The notes under the pieces are model-generated. The model was not told where the DNA came from and searched no databases. It was given only the letters and a program-made list of their open reading frames with translations. A stretch of 64,000 nucleotides of DNA, from NCBI RefSeq assembly GCF_000337695.1, contig NZ_AOIA01000126.1:24182-88181 (forward strand). Reading direction: 5' to 3'. Both the position numbers and the translations under genes were made by a program. This document shows, piece by piece, positions 1 through 7,886 of the stretch. The DNA is from Natronococcus jeotgali DSM 18795. Its GTDB lineage: Archaea; Halobacteriota; Halobacteria; Halobacteriales; Natrialbaceae. Numbering within the stretch: position 1 is the stretch's first letter; each line of letters begins with the position of its first letter.

Positions 1-837
1 GAGACGAACGACGACGGAACCGAGAGCGACGGCGAAAGCGAGACGAGTGACGACGGAAACGAGACTGACGGCGAGAACGAAACCGACGGCGACGAGGACG
101 AGTTCGAGGGCGAGGAAGCCGACGAGGAGAACGAGGAAAGCAACGACGAGAGTGAAGACGGCGAGGAAGGCGACGACGGAGAGAGCGACGAGGCCGAAGA
201 CGACGGAGAGAGCGACGACGAAAGCGGGGGCGAGGAGGAACTCGATCCCGGCGACTACGAGAACGAGATCGTCAACGACAGTCCGCTCGAGGTCGCGGCG
301 TTCGAGGTCGGCGACGGCTGCGAGCTGACTGCGCGGATCACGCGGCCCGACGGGGAGACGGCCCGGATCCGGTACGACTTCGTCGTCTACTACGGCGACG
401 AGGTTCTCGCGGAGTCGCGGAACAACGACTACGAACTCGACGGCGACGACGCGAGCCACCGGCTCACCGCGGTGCTGGAGGACTGCGACGAGGCCACCCA
501 CTTCGGATTCAAACTCCACGGCTACGAGGCCATCGAACGCGCCGGCGACGACATCGAGGGGTACGTCGCCATGGCGGGCGGCACCGACAACGTCTTTTCG
601 GTCCAATCGCACTCGTTCGACGGGCAGAACTGCCAGGTCGAGGTCGAGGTCTACAACGAGACCCCCGAAGAGATCACGGGCTTCATCTGGGTCAACATCC
701 AGGGGGACCGGGACGCACAGGAGGAGAGCACCGAGATCCCCCTCGAGGCCGGCGGGACCGAGACGGTCACGTTCGGCGCGGAAAACTGCGGCAACGTCCG
801 CACGTACTCGGTCCGCGGGGACGTCATCGACCAGTAA
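1..837 (+). CDS. C-terminal part of an acidic secreted or surface protein (5' end outside window)
   Basis: The reading frame is open from the first base, so the start lies upstream. Residues 1 to about 83 form a low-complexity Asp/Glu/Gly/Ser/Asn linker. The remaining ~195 residues look like two tandem beta-rich domains, each containing two cysteines about 60 residues apart (GDGCEL ... LEDCDE and GQNCQV ... AENCGN), so one disulfide per domain is plausible. The protein ends VRGDVIDQ without a membrane anchor or PGF-CTERM signal. Part of the linker (ETNDDGTESD, DEFEGEE) is nearly identical to the linker of the PQQ protein encoded at 1335-3086. I do not recognise the family. A surface or secreted role is inferred from the linker and the absence of catalytic motifs. 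Confidence 0.7.
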   Translation, partial: ETNDDGTESDGESETSDDGNETDGENETDGDEDEFEGEEADEENEESNDESEDGEEGDDGESDEAEDDGESDDESGGEEELDPGDYENEIVNDSPLEVAAFEVGDGCELTARITRPDGETARIRYDFVVYYGDEVLAESRNNDYELDGDDASHRLTAVLEDCDEATHFGFKLHGYEAIERAGDDIEGYVAMAGGTDNVFSVQSHSFDGQNCQVEVEVYNETPEEITGFIWVNIQGDRDAQEESTEIPLEAGGTETVTFGAENCGNVRTYSVRGDVIDQ

Positions 838-1334
838 CGGTCGCCTCGAGCGGCGCCGGTGATCGACTCGCGGCCGACGGACACCGAGAGCGTCCCGACG
901 GCCCCGCAGCTGCGGCGGACTTTTTGTCGCGGACGGACGTGGCGAGACGCAGCTTCGCGTTCGCGAGTTCTCGATCCGCGAGCGGAGAACGGTCTCGAGC
1001 CGATCGTCGAGTCGACGAGTACAGCCCGCGAGTTCGACAGCACACGCTCGAGTTCGAACGGATCGACAAAAAACCCGTGGCGGTTCGGGGGAGTGGGGGA
1101 GTAGCCGGAGACCGCATGCATACGGGCGAGCGTCAGCGGCGGGACCCTCCGACTAATTCATACTATACTACCATGTAATAAATACTTTGTGTCAATATGT
1201 TACGTACGCACTCGCGTTCGGTCAGCGTTCGAGCGGGAGCGAACCGCAACGACGGTGGCGCGAGAGCGACCGAGTTCGAAGCGCCGCTGGCGTTCCCACT
1301 GCGTCGTCGAAACGGATACGGCCGAACCGCAGTC
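838..1334. other. intergenic region, no gene recognised
   Basis: This is about 500 bases between convergent genes. It has short open frames on both strands but none with a believable protein. A short AT-rich stretch at about 1155-1200 interrupts otherwise GC-rich sequence and may hold a terminator or a relic. No RNA gene or mobile-element end was recognised. Confidence 0.5.
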
Positions 1335-3086
1335 TCAGTCCCGCGTCGTCGACTCCGGGGATTCGTCGCTCGCGCGGCGGCGCAGCCACTCGAGACCGAG
1401 CGCGCCGCCGACGACCCCGGCGCCGGCCGTGAAGCCGGGCATCCCCTCGTCGTCGGACGTGTCCGTCGCCCCGTTCGATCCGTCGTCACCGTCGCCGTCG
1501 ACGGTTCCGTTCCCGCCGTCCGCTTCGTCGCCGGTATTCTTGCCGTCGGTTCCGTTCGTTCCGTTAGTCCCGCTCTCGGAAGCGTTTTCTTCGCCGTCGC
1601 TCCCGGTTTCCTCGCCCTCGAACTCGTCCTCGTTGGCTTCCGCGGCGTCGTCCCCGTTGGTTCCGTTTTCGTCGTCGCTCTCGGTTCCGTCGTCGTTCGT
1701 CTCGTTCCCGCCGTCGTCGCCAGTATCCGACTCGCTCTCGGCGTCGGTTTCGTCGTCGCCGGTTTCCTCGGTCGCGTTCTCGTCTCCGTCGCTCGAGTCG
1801 CCGCTTTCCCCGTCGCCCGAGTCAGCGTCGTCGTCTGTCGGCTCGTCGTTTCCATCTGCCTCGTCGCTCTCGCCGTCATCGCCGTGCTCCGCCCGGAGCG
1901 CGACGAGTCCGTTCGCGCCGTTCGTGTAGATCGTCTCCTCGGTAACGGCGTACCAGTCGGCCAGCGCGTCGCCGTCGACGACCGCGTGCGTGAACTCCCA
2001 CCGCTCGCCGCCGTCCTCGAGGGCGAGCCCGACCACCGCGCGCTCGTTGTACCCGGGGTAGTACGGGAGGACGACCGTGTCCCCGACGACCGCGGGAGCG
2101 CGCCACCCGCTCGTCCCGCCGACGTCCTCCCAGCCCCCGTCGGCCTCGTAGTCGCGAACCCGGAGGCCGTTGCGACTGGCCGCGACCTGCACCGCGTCGG
2201 TCGCCGCCGGCGGGAACACGCTCGGGCCCGCCCCGATGCGGTCGCCGGTGGCCGCGTCGAGGATCGGGAAGTCGTCCTCCGGACTCCCGCCGACGTACAC
2301 CCGCTCGGCGGTCGCCGCGACGCCGGAAACCGACAGCCCGTCGTAGTCCCGACGCCAGTGGGTCCACTCGGTGTCGCCGCTTTCGGCGTCGAAGGCGGCG
2401 ATCCCGAACCCGTCCGCGACCGCGTACGCGAGTCCGTTCGCGACCGCGACGGGGATCGCCTCGAACCCGGCCTCCCGCCCGTCGGCGTCGGCCGCGGCCC
2501 CCTCGGCCGACGCCTCGAGGGAGACCGAGTCCCGGCTCCAGCGCGGTGAGCCGTCGGCCAGGTCGTACGCCAGCAGCGTTCCGTCGGCGACGGCGTAGGC
2601 GGTCCCGTCGGCGACGGTCGGGCTCGTCACGGGCGATTCGCCGTCGAACGGCTCGCTCCAGCGCACCTTGCCGGTGTCGGCCTCGAAGACGGTCAGCGCG
2701 TCTCCGCCGACGACTACCGCGTCCCCGGCGACCGCGGGGGTTCCGCCGGCGCCGACGCCCTCGCTCTCCCAGCGCACCGAACCGTCGGCGTCGTCGAGCG
2801 CGTGCACCGCCCCGCCCGTCCGGAGGTAGACCGTTCCGTCAACGATCGCCGCCCGGCCGGCCTCGTCGTACTCCCAGGCGACCGTCTCCGGCTTCGGAAA
2901 CGACCCGTCCGACGGGACGTACGCGGTGTTTCCGGCGTTCCCACGGTAGGAGGACCAACCGTCGGACTCCTCGAGCGACGCGTCCGTATCGCCCGTTTCT
3001 GCGGCACCGCTCGCGCCCGTCGCGACGACACCGATCGACAGCGCCGCGCCCGTTCCCAGTATCGTTCGCCGCCTCCAGCCCGTCAT
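1335..3086 (-). CDS. Tat-exported PQQ-type beta-propeller protein with PGF-CTERM anchor
   Basis: 583 residues. The N-terminus has a twin-arginine signal (GWRRRTILGTGAALSIGVV). Residues ~45-390 are PQQ/BamB-type propeller repeats with recurring A.DGTVY.....V.ALD..DG..RW patterns. Residues ~395-540 are an Asp/Glu/Asn/Gly/Thr linker, probably a glycosylated spacer at the cell surface. The end carries PGF followed by a glycine-rich hydrophobic stretch and LEWLRRR, the tripartite PGF-CTERM signal processed by archaeosortase A in haloarchaea. No PQQ dehydrogenase catalytic domain is visible, so a structural or binding role is more likely than an enzyme. It is paralogous to the proteins at 4607-6361 and 23597-25126. 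The ATG sits directly before the Tat signal. Confidence 0.9.
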   Translation of the reverse strand: MTGWRRRTILGTGAALSIGVVATGASGAAETGDTDASLEESDGWSSYRGNAGNTAYVPSDGSFPKPETVAWEYDEAGRAAIVDGTVYLRTGGAVHALDDADGSVRWESEGVGAGGTPAVAGDAVVVGGDALTVFEADTGKVRWSEPFDGESPVTSPTVADGTAYAVADGTLLAYDLADGSPRWSRDSVSLEASAEGAAADADGREAGFEAIPVAVANGLAYAVADGFGIAAFDAESGDTEWTHWRRDYDGLSVSGVAATAERVYVGGSPEDDFPILDAATGDRIGAGPSVFPPAATDAVQVAASRNGLRVRDYEADGGWEDVGGTSGWRAPAVVGDTVVLPYYPGYNERAVVGLALEDGGERWEFTHAVVDGDALADWYAVTEETIYTNGANGLVALRAEHGDDGESDEADGNDEPTDDDADSGDGESGDSSDGDENATEETGDDETDAESESDTGDDGGNETNDDGTESDDENGTNGDDAAEANEDEFEGEETGSDGEENASESGTNGTNGTDGKNTGDEADGGNGTVDGDGDDGSNGATDTSDDEGMPGFTAGAGVVGGALGLEWLRRRASDESPESTTRD

Positions 3087-3317
3087 ACTCGTTTCGGGCG
3101 TCTCCCGTTACGTACATATACCCCGTGGATATCGTTCGCACGGCTCGGATCGAACGCTCCGCGAGGGCGGGTCGGCCGTCGCGGACCGAGAGCGGTTCGT
3201 CGGGGCCGCACCGACGGCGAGGTGAACGGGGCCGTCCCACCGACGGTTGTCGAACGGGACGCGACGATTCGACTGTCGGATCAGTATTCTTTTCTCAGCC
3301 GCCGTCGAAGTGCCCGT

Positions 3318-3551
3318 ATGGACCTCCAGGAGCAGTTCGAATCGGATATCCGATTCTACTACGCCGTGGGTGGGTTCGTGATCCTGGTCTACACCGCTGC
3401 TATCGTCACAGCGGCGCTGCTCGACCTCGCCATCGTCGACAGGCGACTCCTCCCGCTCACCGTCGGGTTTTTCCTGTTCATGCTCGTCTACTTCGTCGCG
3501 ATAAGCGCCCAGCTCCTCGAGGCCGAGGAAGCGCAGCGAACCGCCCGGTAG
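3318..3551 (+). CDS. small membrane protein with two transmembrane segments
   Basis: 77 residues from the ATG at 3318. Two hydrophobic helices are visible, roughly residues 14-36 (YAVGGFVILVYTAAIVTAAL) and 45-63 (LPLTVGFFLFMLVYFVAISA). They are joined by a short charged loop and followed by a polar tail. A longer upstream frame exists, but its extra residues look like non-coding GC-rich translation, so the internal ATG was chosen. The gene is divergent from the PQQ gene ending at 3086. I do not recognise a named family; haloarchaea have many such two-helix proteins of unknown role. Confidence 0.65.
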   Translation: MDLQEQFESDIRFYYAVGGFVILVYTAAIVTAALLDLAIVDRRLLPLTVGFFLFMLVYFVAISAQLLEAEEAQRTAR

Positions 3552-3671
3552 CTCGCCCGCTGCACGGACGCGACGGCTCGACCACCCCGTCGGGACGACG
3601 CCTGCGATTCTCCGTCCTCGGGTCCGAGCGGGGCACCGACCATCAAAACCACAACCACACGGCGGAAACGC

Positions 3672-4577
3672 GTGAGCCGTAAGTCTGTACGCCGACCTCC
3701 TCGAGGCCAAGCGGTTAGCCGGGCACAACGAGTACGGGCGGGTCGCCGGCAGGGTGAAAAGCCGCCTCGCCGAGTCGCTACGGCGGTCGCGGGTTCGACG
3801 AACGGCCGGGGCTATCGGGGCCGTCGACGATCCGGCTGCGCGGAGACTCGCCGACGGGTTTCGGATCTGTCTGCGGGATTCGTTCACCGCGGACCAGCGG
3901 GCCACGTTCGCGCGGATTTCGGATCGCAAGTCCGCCCTGCAGAACGACGATTCCGAGGTCACGTACTCGTTTCACGGGCCGAGCGACGAGGGGGTGACCG
4001 AGGACGTGTACGACGGGCGCTCGAGCACCGTGACCGTCTCCGAGTTCCCGCACTGTCCGTCGAGGTACGGAACGTTGCTGACGGCGCTGCTCACGCAGTA
4101 CCACTCGCCGAGCGTCGTCGAGTTCGGAACGTGTCTCGGAACCTCGGCCGCGTACATGGGCGCGGGGCTGGACAGCGGCCACCTCACCACTATCGAGGCC
4201 GGCGAACCGCAGGTGAGGATCGCTCGAGAAACGATCGAGAAGCTGGCCTGGAGGACCGAGTTACCGCCCGACAGGGGCTGTTCCAGGACGTGCTCCTGGA
4301 GGACGGTACCGCGCCGAACTTCGACGTCGCGTTCCTCGACGGCCACCACCAGAAGGACGCGACGCTCGAGTACTTCGACGCGCTGTACGAGTTCGCGAAC
4401 GAGGACGCGATCATCGCGTTCGACGACGTGAACGGCTACTCGGACGGGATGGACGAAGCGTGGGCGGAGATCCGCGCCGACCCGCGGGTCGATCTGTCGG
4501 TCCTGACGAACAGAACCGGGTTCGTCGTGGTCAACTCGTCGGTCTCCGACCCGAAGCGGTTCTCGCTGCCGTACTGA
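3672..4577 (+). pseudogene. class I SAM-dependent methyltransferase, frameshifted
   Basis: The protein is split between two frames. Frame 1 (GTG at 3754, coding-like from about 3676) carries the N-terminal part including the SAM-binding motif VVEFGTCLGTSAAYMGAGL. Frame 3 carries the C-terminal part from about 4242 (AGLEDRVTARQGLFQDVLLE, then the post-motif FDVAFLDGHH) to the stop at 4577. Restoring one base in the run ctggcctgg near 4243-4251 would rejoin the frames. The methyltransferase family usually modifies small molecules or sugars. The 5' end is also uncertain: coding-like sequence (LYADLLEAKRLAGHNEYGRV) lies upstream of any standard start in frame 1. Either the gene is inactivated or this is a sequencing error. 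Confidence 0.7.
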
Positions 4578-4606
4578 GCGGCGGTGGGAACGGCGTCCGA
4601 TCGGCG

Positions 4607-6361
4607 TCACTCCTCGAGCGCGGGATCACTCTCGGCGCCCGCGCGGCGCCGGAGCAACTCGAGGCCGAGCGCGCCGCCGGCGATCCCGGCGCCCGCGGTG
4701 AAGCCGGGCGTCCGCTCGGCGGCGCCCGCGTCGACGGCGGCGTCGCGTTCCGTGCCGTCGGCCGAGTCGGTCGCGCCGTTGCGCTCGGTCCCCTCGGGAT
4801 CGAGGGCGCCGTCGCCTTCGGCACCGTCCTCGAGGGGATCGTCGTCCGTTCGCGAGCCGGGTTCCGTTTCGCTCCCGCCGTCGATCTCGTCGGTCGTCTC
4901 CTCGTCGACTTCGTTGCCCGTCCCTCCGTCGGCAGTGTCGTTACCGTCGCCATCGTCGGTCGCGTTACCGCCGATTTCCTCTCGATCACCAGATTCGTCG
5001 TCGTCGTCGGTGTCGTCGGTCGCGTCGGCGCTGCCGTCGTCCGCTCCGCCGTCGTCGTTTCGGTTCCGGATCCGGCGCTCGGATCCCCCCTCGCTCGGAT
5101 CGCTCCGGGTATCGTCGCCGTCGCTGCTGCCGTCCTCGCCCCCGGTGCGATCGCTTCGACCGTCGTCGTCCCGACCGTCACCGTCGTCGGCAGGTTCCCG
5201 AAGCGCGACGAGGTCGCCGTCGCGAGCGACGTAGATCGCGTCCGCGGTGAGCGCCCGGATCGGTCCGACCGGGACCTCGCGCTCGGCGACCGACCACCGC
5301 TCGCCGCCGTCCTCGAGACCGAGCGCGACGAGCCGTCGCTGGCCGTCGCCGTCGGCGACGGCGACGTACGCGGCGTCGCCGCCGACGGCGGCCGGCCCGT
5401 AAGCGCGTTCGGCCTCGAGGGTCCAGTCGATTCGGTCGTCCTCGAGCGAGCGACCGCGGTAGGCGTCGCCCGCTCCGGCGACGAGCCCCGTTTCGCCGAG
5501 CGCGACCTCGCTCGACGAGTCGGGCGTCGCCGTTCCGAGGACGGCGCCCGTCTGCGCGTCGTAGCGCCGTCGATCGCCGTCCGGACCGCCCGCGGAGACG
5601 ACGGCGGTTTCGTTCGCCTGGATCGCCGTCCCCCGGGCGGTGCCGTCGGACTCGCGGCGCCAGACCTCCTCGCCGGTGTCGGGGTCGTACGCGAGCAGCA
5701 CGTTCCCGGCGGCGGCGTACACCACCCCGTTGGCGGCCGCGGTCCCCTCGGCGAAGGCGCGCTCGTCGCCGTTCCCGTCGATCACGGAGCCGACGTCCCA
5801 CCGGACCGAGCCGTCGGCGGGCTCGAGCGCGTACAGGGCTCCGTTGACCACGACGTAGACGCCGCCGTACGCGACCGTCTGCCAGGCGGCCGCCTCGTCC
5901 GTTCCGAAGTCGGTCCGCCAGCGGAAGCGCCCGTTCGACCGATCGAGCGCGACGACCTCCGTCCCGGTGAGGAACACGCGCTCGGCGTCGACCGAGGGTG
6001 CGGTCGCCGCGACGTCGGGGTTCTCCCAGACGAGCGAGCCGTCCGCCGCCTCGAGGGCGACGACGCCGTTATCGATCGTCGCGTACACGGTCCCGTCCGC
6101 GACGGCGATCTCGTCGTGGTGGTCGACCGACCAGGCCGCCTCGAGCGCGCCGCCGTCGAACCCGGGACCGTCCGCGTACCTGGCGTGTCCGGCCCCGCCG
6201 CGGTGGGAGGGCCACTCGCCTTCGAGTCCCGGGTTCGGCTCGAGAGCGGAATCCGGGAGCGCCTCGGTCCGGGCCTCGCCGTCGGTTCGAGCCGACCCGA
6301 GCGCCCCCGTCGAGAGCGCCACACCCGTCGCCAGTACAGATCGCCGGCTCCAATCGCTCAT
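4607..6361 (-). CDS. Tat-exported PQQ-type beta-propeller protein with PGF-CTERM anchor (second paralogue)
   Basis: 584 residues. A twin-arginine signal (DWSRRSVLATGVALSTGA) is followed by propeller repeats to about residue 390. Then comes a long acidic linker rich in Asp, Gly, Glu, Asn and Thr, and a C-terminal PGF-CTERM signal (PGF, glycine-rich hydrophobic helix, LELLRRR). Its architecture and length match those of the protein at 1335-3086 but its linker sequence differs. It is expected on the outer face of the membrane, lipid-anchored after archaeosortase processing. The ligand is unknown. It is convergent with the frameshifted methyltransferase gene and shows no operon partner. Confidence 0.9.
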   Translation of the reverse strand: MSDWSRRSVLATGVALSTGALGSARTDGEARTEALPDSALEPNPGLEGEWPSHRGGAGHARYADGPGFDGGALEAAWSVDHHDEIAVADGTVYATIDNGVVALEAADGSLVWENPDVAATAPSVDAERVFLTGTEVVALDRSNGRFRWRTDFGTDEAAAWQTVAYGGVYVVVNGALYALEPADGSVRWDVGSVIDGNGDERAFAEGTAAANGVVYAAAGNVLLAYDPDTGEEVWRRESDGTARGTAIQANETAVVSAGGPDGDRRRYDAQTGAVLGTATPDSSSEVALGETGLVAGAGDAYRGRSLEDDRIDWTLEAERAYGPAAVGGDAAYVAVADGDGQRRLVALGLEDGGERWSVAEREVPVGPIRALTADAIYVARDGDLVALREPADDGDGRDDDGRSDRTGGEDGSSDGDDTRSDPSEGGSERRIRNRNDDGGADDGSADATDDTDDDDESGDREEIGGNATDDGDGNDTADGGTGNEVDEETTDEIDGGSETEPGSRTDDDPLEDGAEGDGALDPEGTERNGATDSADGTERDAAVDAGAAERTPGFTAGAGIAGGALGLELLRRRAGAESDPALEE

Positions 6362-6517
6362 ACCGCTCCATCGAACATCAGGTACAAATATATTCAGACT
6401 ATTTTGAATATTGTGTCGCCCCCTCGCGCGCCGAACGGAGTCGGCTCGAGGGGTGTCCGCGCCGCTCGAGACGAGAATTCTGGAGAACGGCGGCGACGCG
6501 AGCGAGTAGCCGAGACG

Positions 6518-7363
6518 CTACTCCAGCGCCGACTCGAGGGCGTCGACCTGCTCGGCGTTCCCGAAGTAGGCGGGAGTGTGCTGGTGGAGGTCCTCGGGTT
6601 CGCGCTCGAGGATCGATCCGCGACCGGTCGAGGACCGTCCGCCCGCGGTTTCGACGAGGTGTGCGATCGGGTTGGCCTCGTACTGGAGTCGGAGGTCCCC
6701 GTCGGGACTGGTCGCTCGCTCGGGGTACCCGATCAGGCCGCCGTCGACGAGGAGGTGGTTGACGTCGGCGACCATCGCACCCGTGTACCGAAGTTTGGAG
6801 TCGCGCTGGAGGTCGGACCAGACGTCGCGGACGGACGTCGACCACTCGGCGGTCGAACCGGCGAACCCGCAGATCGAGCCCTGGGCGGGGAAGCTGACTG
6901 GAGCCGACTCGACGATCTCGCCGTCGTCGATCACGTACCGCGTGACGATCCCGTCGACGGCGGCGGTCATCGTCACGAGCGGACCGTACAGGACGAACGC
7001 GCTGGCGACGAGTTCGCGACCGCTCGCCGGGAGCGAGGCGTCGTAGACGCCGACGACCGTGCCGACCGTGTTGTTCGAGCGGAGATTCGACGAGCCGTCG
7101 AGCGGATCGACGGCGACGCTGTATCCCTCGCCGACGTCCTCGACGGCGTCGCGCTCCTCGCTGGCGAACGTCCCGACGCCGTCGAGCGCCGCCAGTCGAT
7201 CGCGGAGGGTGCGGTCGATCTCCAGGTCCGCGGCCGACTGCGCGTCGCCGCTCGGGTTCTCGCCGGCGGTCTTCCCGCGGGACGTCCGCAACTGCTCGCG
7301 AACCGTGGGCGTCGCCCCCGCGAGCGCGTTCAGAATCGGACGCACGTCCGTCACCGAGACCAC
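6518..7363 (-). CDS. fbp: fructose-1,6-bisphosphatase, class I type
   Basis: About 281 residues if GTG at 7363 is used; GTG at 7354 is equally possible. The metal and phosphate-binding motifs SEE (68-70) and DPLDGSSN (86-93) are intact. The C-terminal half also carries the conserved FBPase segments MVADVNHLLVDGG and YEANPIAHLVE. It hydrolyses fructose-1,6-bisphosphate to fructose-6-phosphate, allowing carbon from fructose to enter gluconeogenesis and the pentose pathways. It is the last gene of the PTS operon. The start is odd: a GTG at 7425 that overlaps the ptfB stop (GTGA) would be the natural coupled start, but that frame stops after about 24 codons. A small frameshift at the 5' end is therefore possible. 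Confidence 0.8.
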   Translation of the reverse strand: MVSVTDVRPILNALAGATPTVREQLRTSRGKTAGENPSGDAQSAADLEIDRTLRDRLAALDGVGTFASEERDAVEDVGEGYSVAVDPLDGSSNLRSNNTVGTVVGVYDASLPASGRELVASAFVLYGPLVTMTAAVDGIVTRYVIDDGEIVESAPVSFPAQGSICGFAGSTAEWSTSVRDVWSDLQRDSKLRYTGAMVADVNHLLVDGGLIGYPERATSPDGDLRLQYEANPIAHLVETAGGRSSTGRGSILEREPEDLHQHTPAYFGNAEQVDALESALE

Positions 7364-7421
7364 CGCCGTCCCGTCGGACCTGCGCTCGTCTCCGCGGCGG
7401 ATTCGACTCCGTCGGCACCGC

Positions 7422-7886
7422 TCACGAGAACAGCCTCCGGATGCGGGCGAACAGTCCCTTCGACGGGTCGCCCCCGAGCTGTTCGCGTTCGGCGTCGGTA
7501 TCGTCCGTCGAGGTCGATCCGGCCTCCTCGGTCCCTTCGGCGCTTTCGCCCTCGGAGACGTCGGTAACGCCGGTTTCACCGGCCTCGGCCTTCTCGATCG
7601 CCCGTTCGATCAGCCCGTCGACGTCGTTGACCGCGTCCTTGACCGTTCCCTTGACGAGGGGTTTGCCCTCGAAGCGGTCGCGGTTGACCGCCGTGTCCGC
7701 GGCGACGATGACCGCGTCGGCGTCCTCGATCTCCGCGGCCGTCAACTCGTTCTCGGCGCCCATCGCGCCCTGGACTTCGACTTTGATGTCGTGACCGCGC
7801 TCCTCGGCGGTCGTCTCGAGGTTTTCGGCCGCCATCTGGCTGTGTGCGATACCGGTCGGACAGGAGGTGACTGCGACGAGTTTCAT
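7422..7886 (-). CDS. ptfB: PTS fructose-specific EIIB component
   Basis: 154 residues from the ATG at 7886, whose first bases overlap the ptsI stop (ATGA). The phosphocysteine lies in the N-terminal motif VAVTSCPTGIAHS (Cys9). The domain ends near residue 105 and is followed by a Glu/Thr/Asp-rich tail and a basic C-terminus (LFARIRRLFS). EIIB takes phosphate from EIIA and passes it to fructose bound by EIIC, giving fructose-1-phosphate. Other haloarchaea, such as Haloferax volcanii, carry the same set of genes for fructose import. Confidence 0.93.
   Translation of the reverse strand: MKLVAVTSCPTGIAHSQMAAENLETTAEERGHDIKVEVQGAMGAENELTAAEIEDADAVIVAADTAVNRDRFEGKPLVKGTVKDAVNDVDGLIERAIEKAEAGETGVTDVSEGESAEGTEEAGSTSTDDTDAEREQLGGDPSKGLFARIRRLFS

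Noticed and set aside
1..250. Acidic repeat DNA, considered as a satellite or CRISPR-like array
   Set aside because: The repetition is codon-level Asp/Glu/Gly/Ser coding in one open frame, without fixed repeat length or spacers.
1189..2549. Long open frames on the plus strand opposite the PQQ gene
   Set aside because: GC-rich haloarchaeal genes leave long antisense open frames. The products are Arg/Pro/Ser/Val-rich with no domain, and the opposite strand encodes a clear Tat/PQQ/PGF-CTERM protein.
4460..7567. Plus-strand frame of over 1000 codons
   Set aside because: It runs across two well-supported minus-strand genes and their intergenic gap, and shows only low-complexity Arg/Val/Asp sequence. 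It is a shadow frame.
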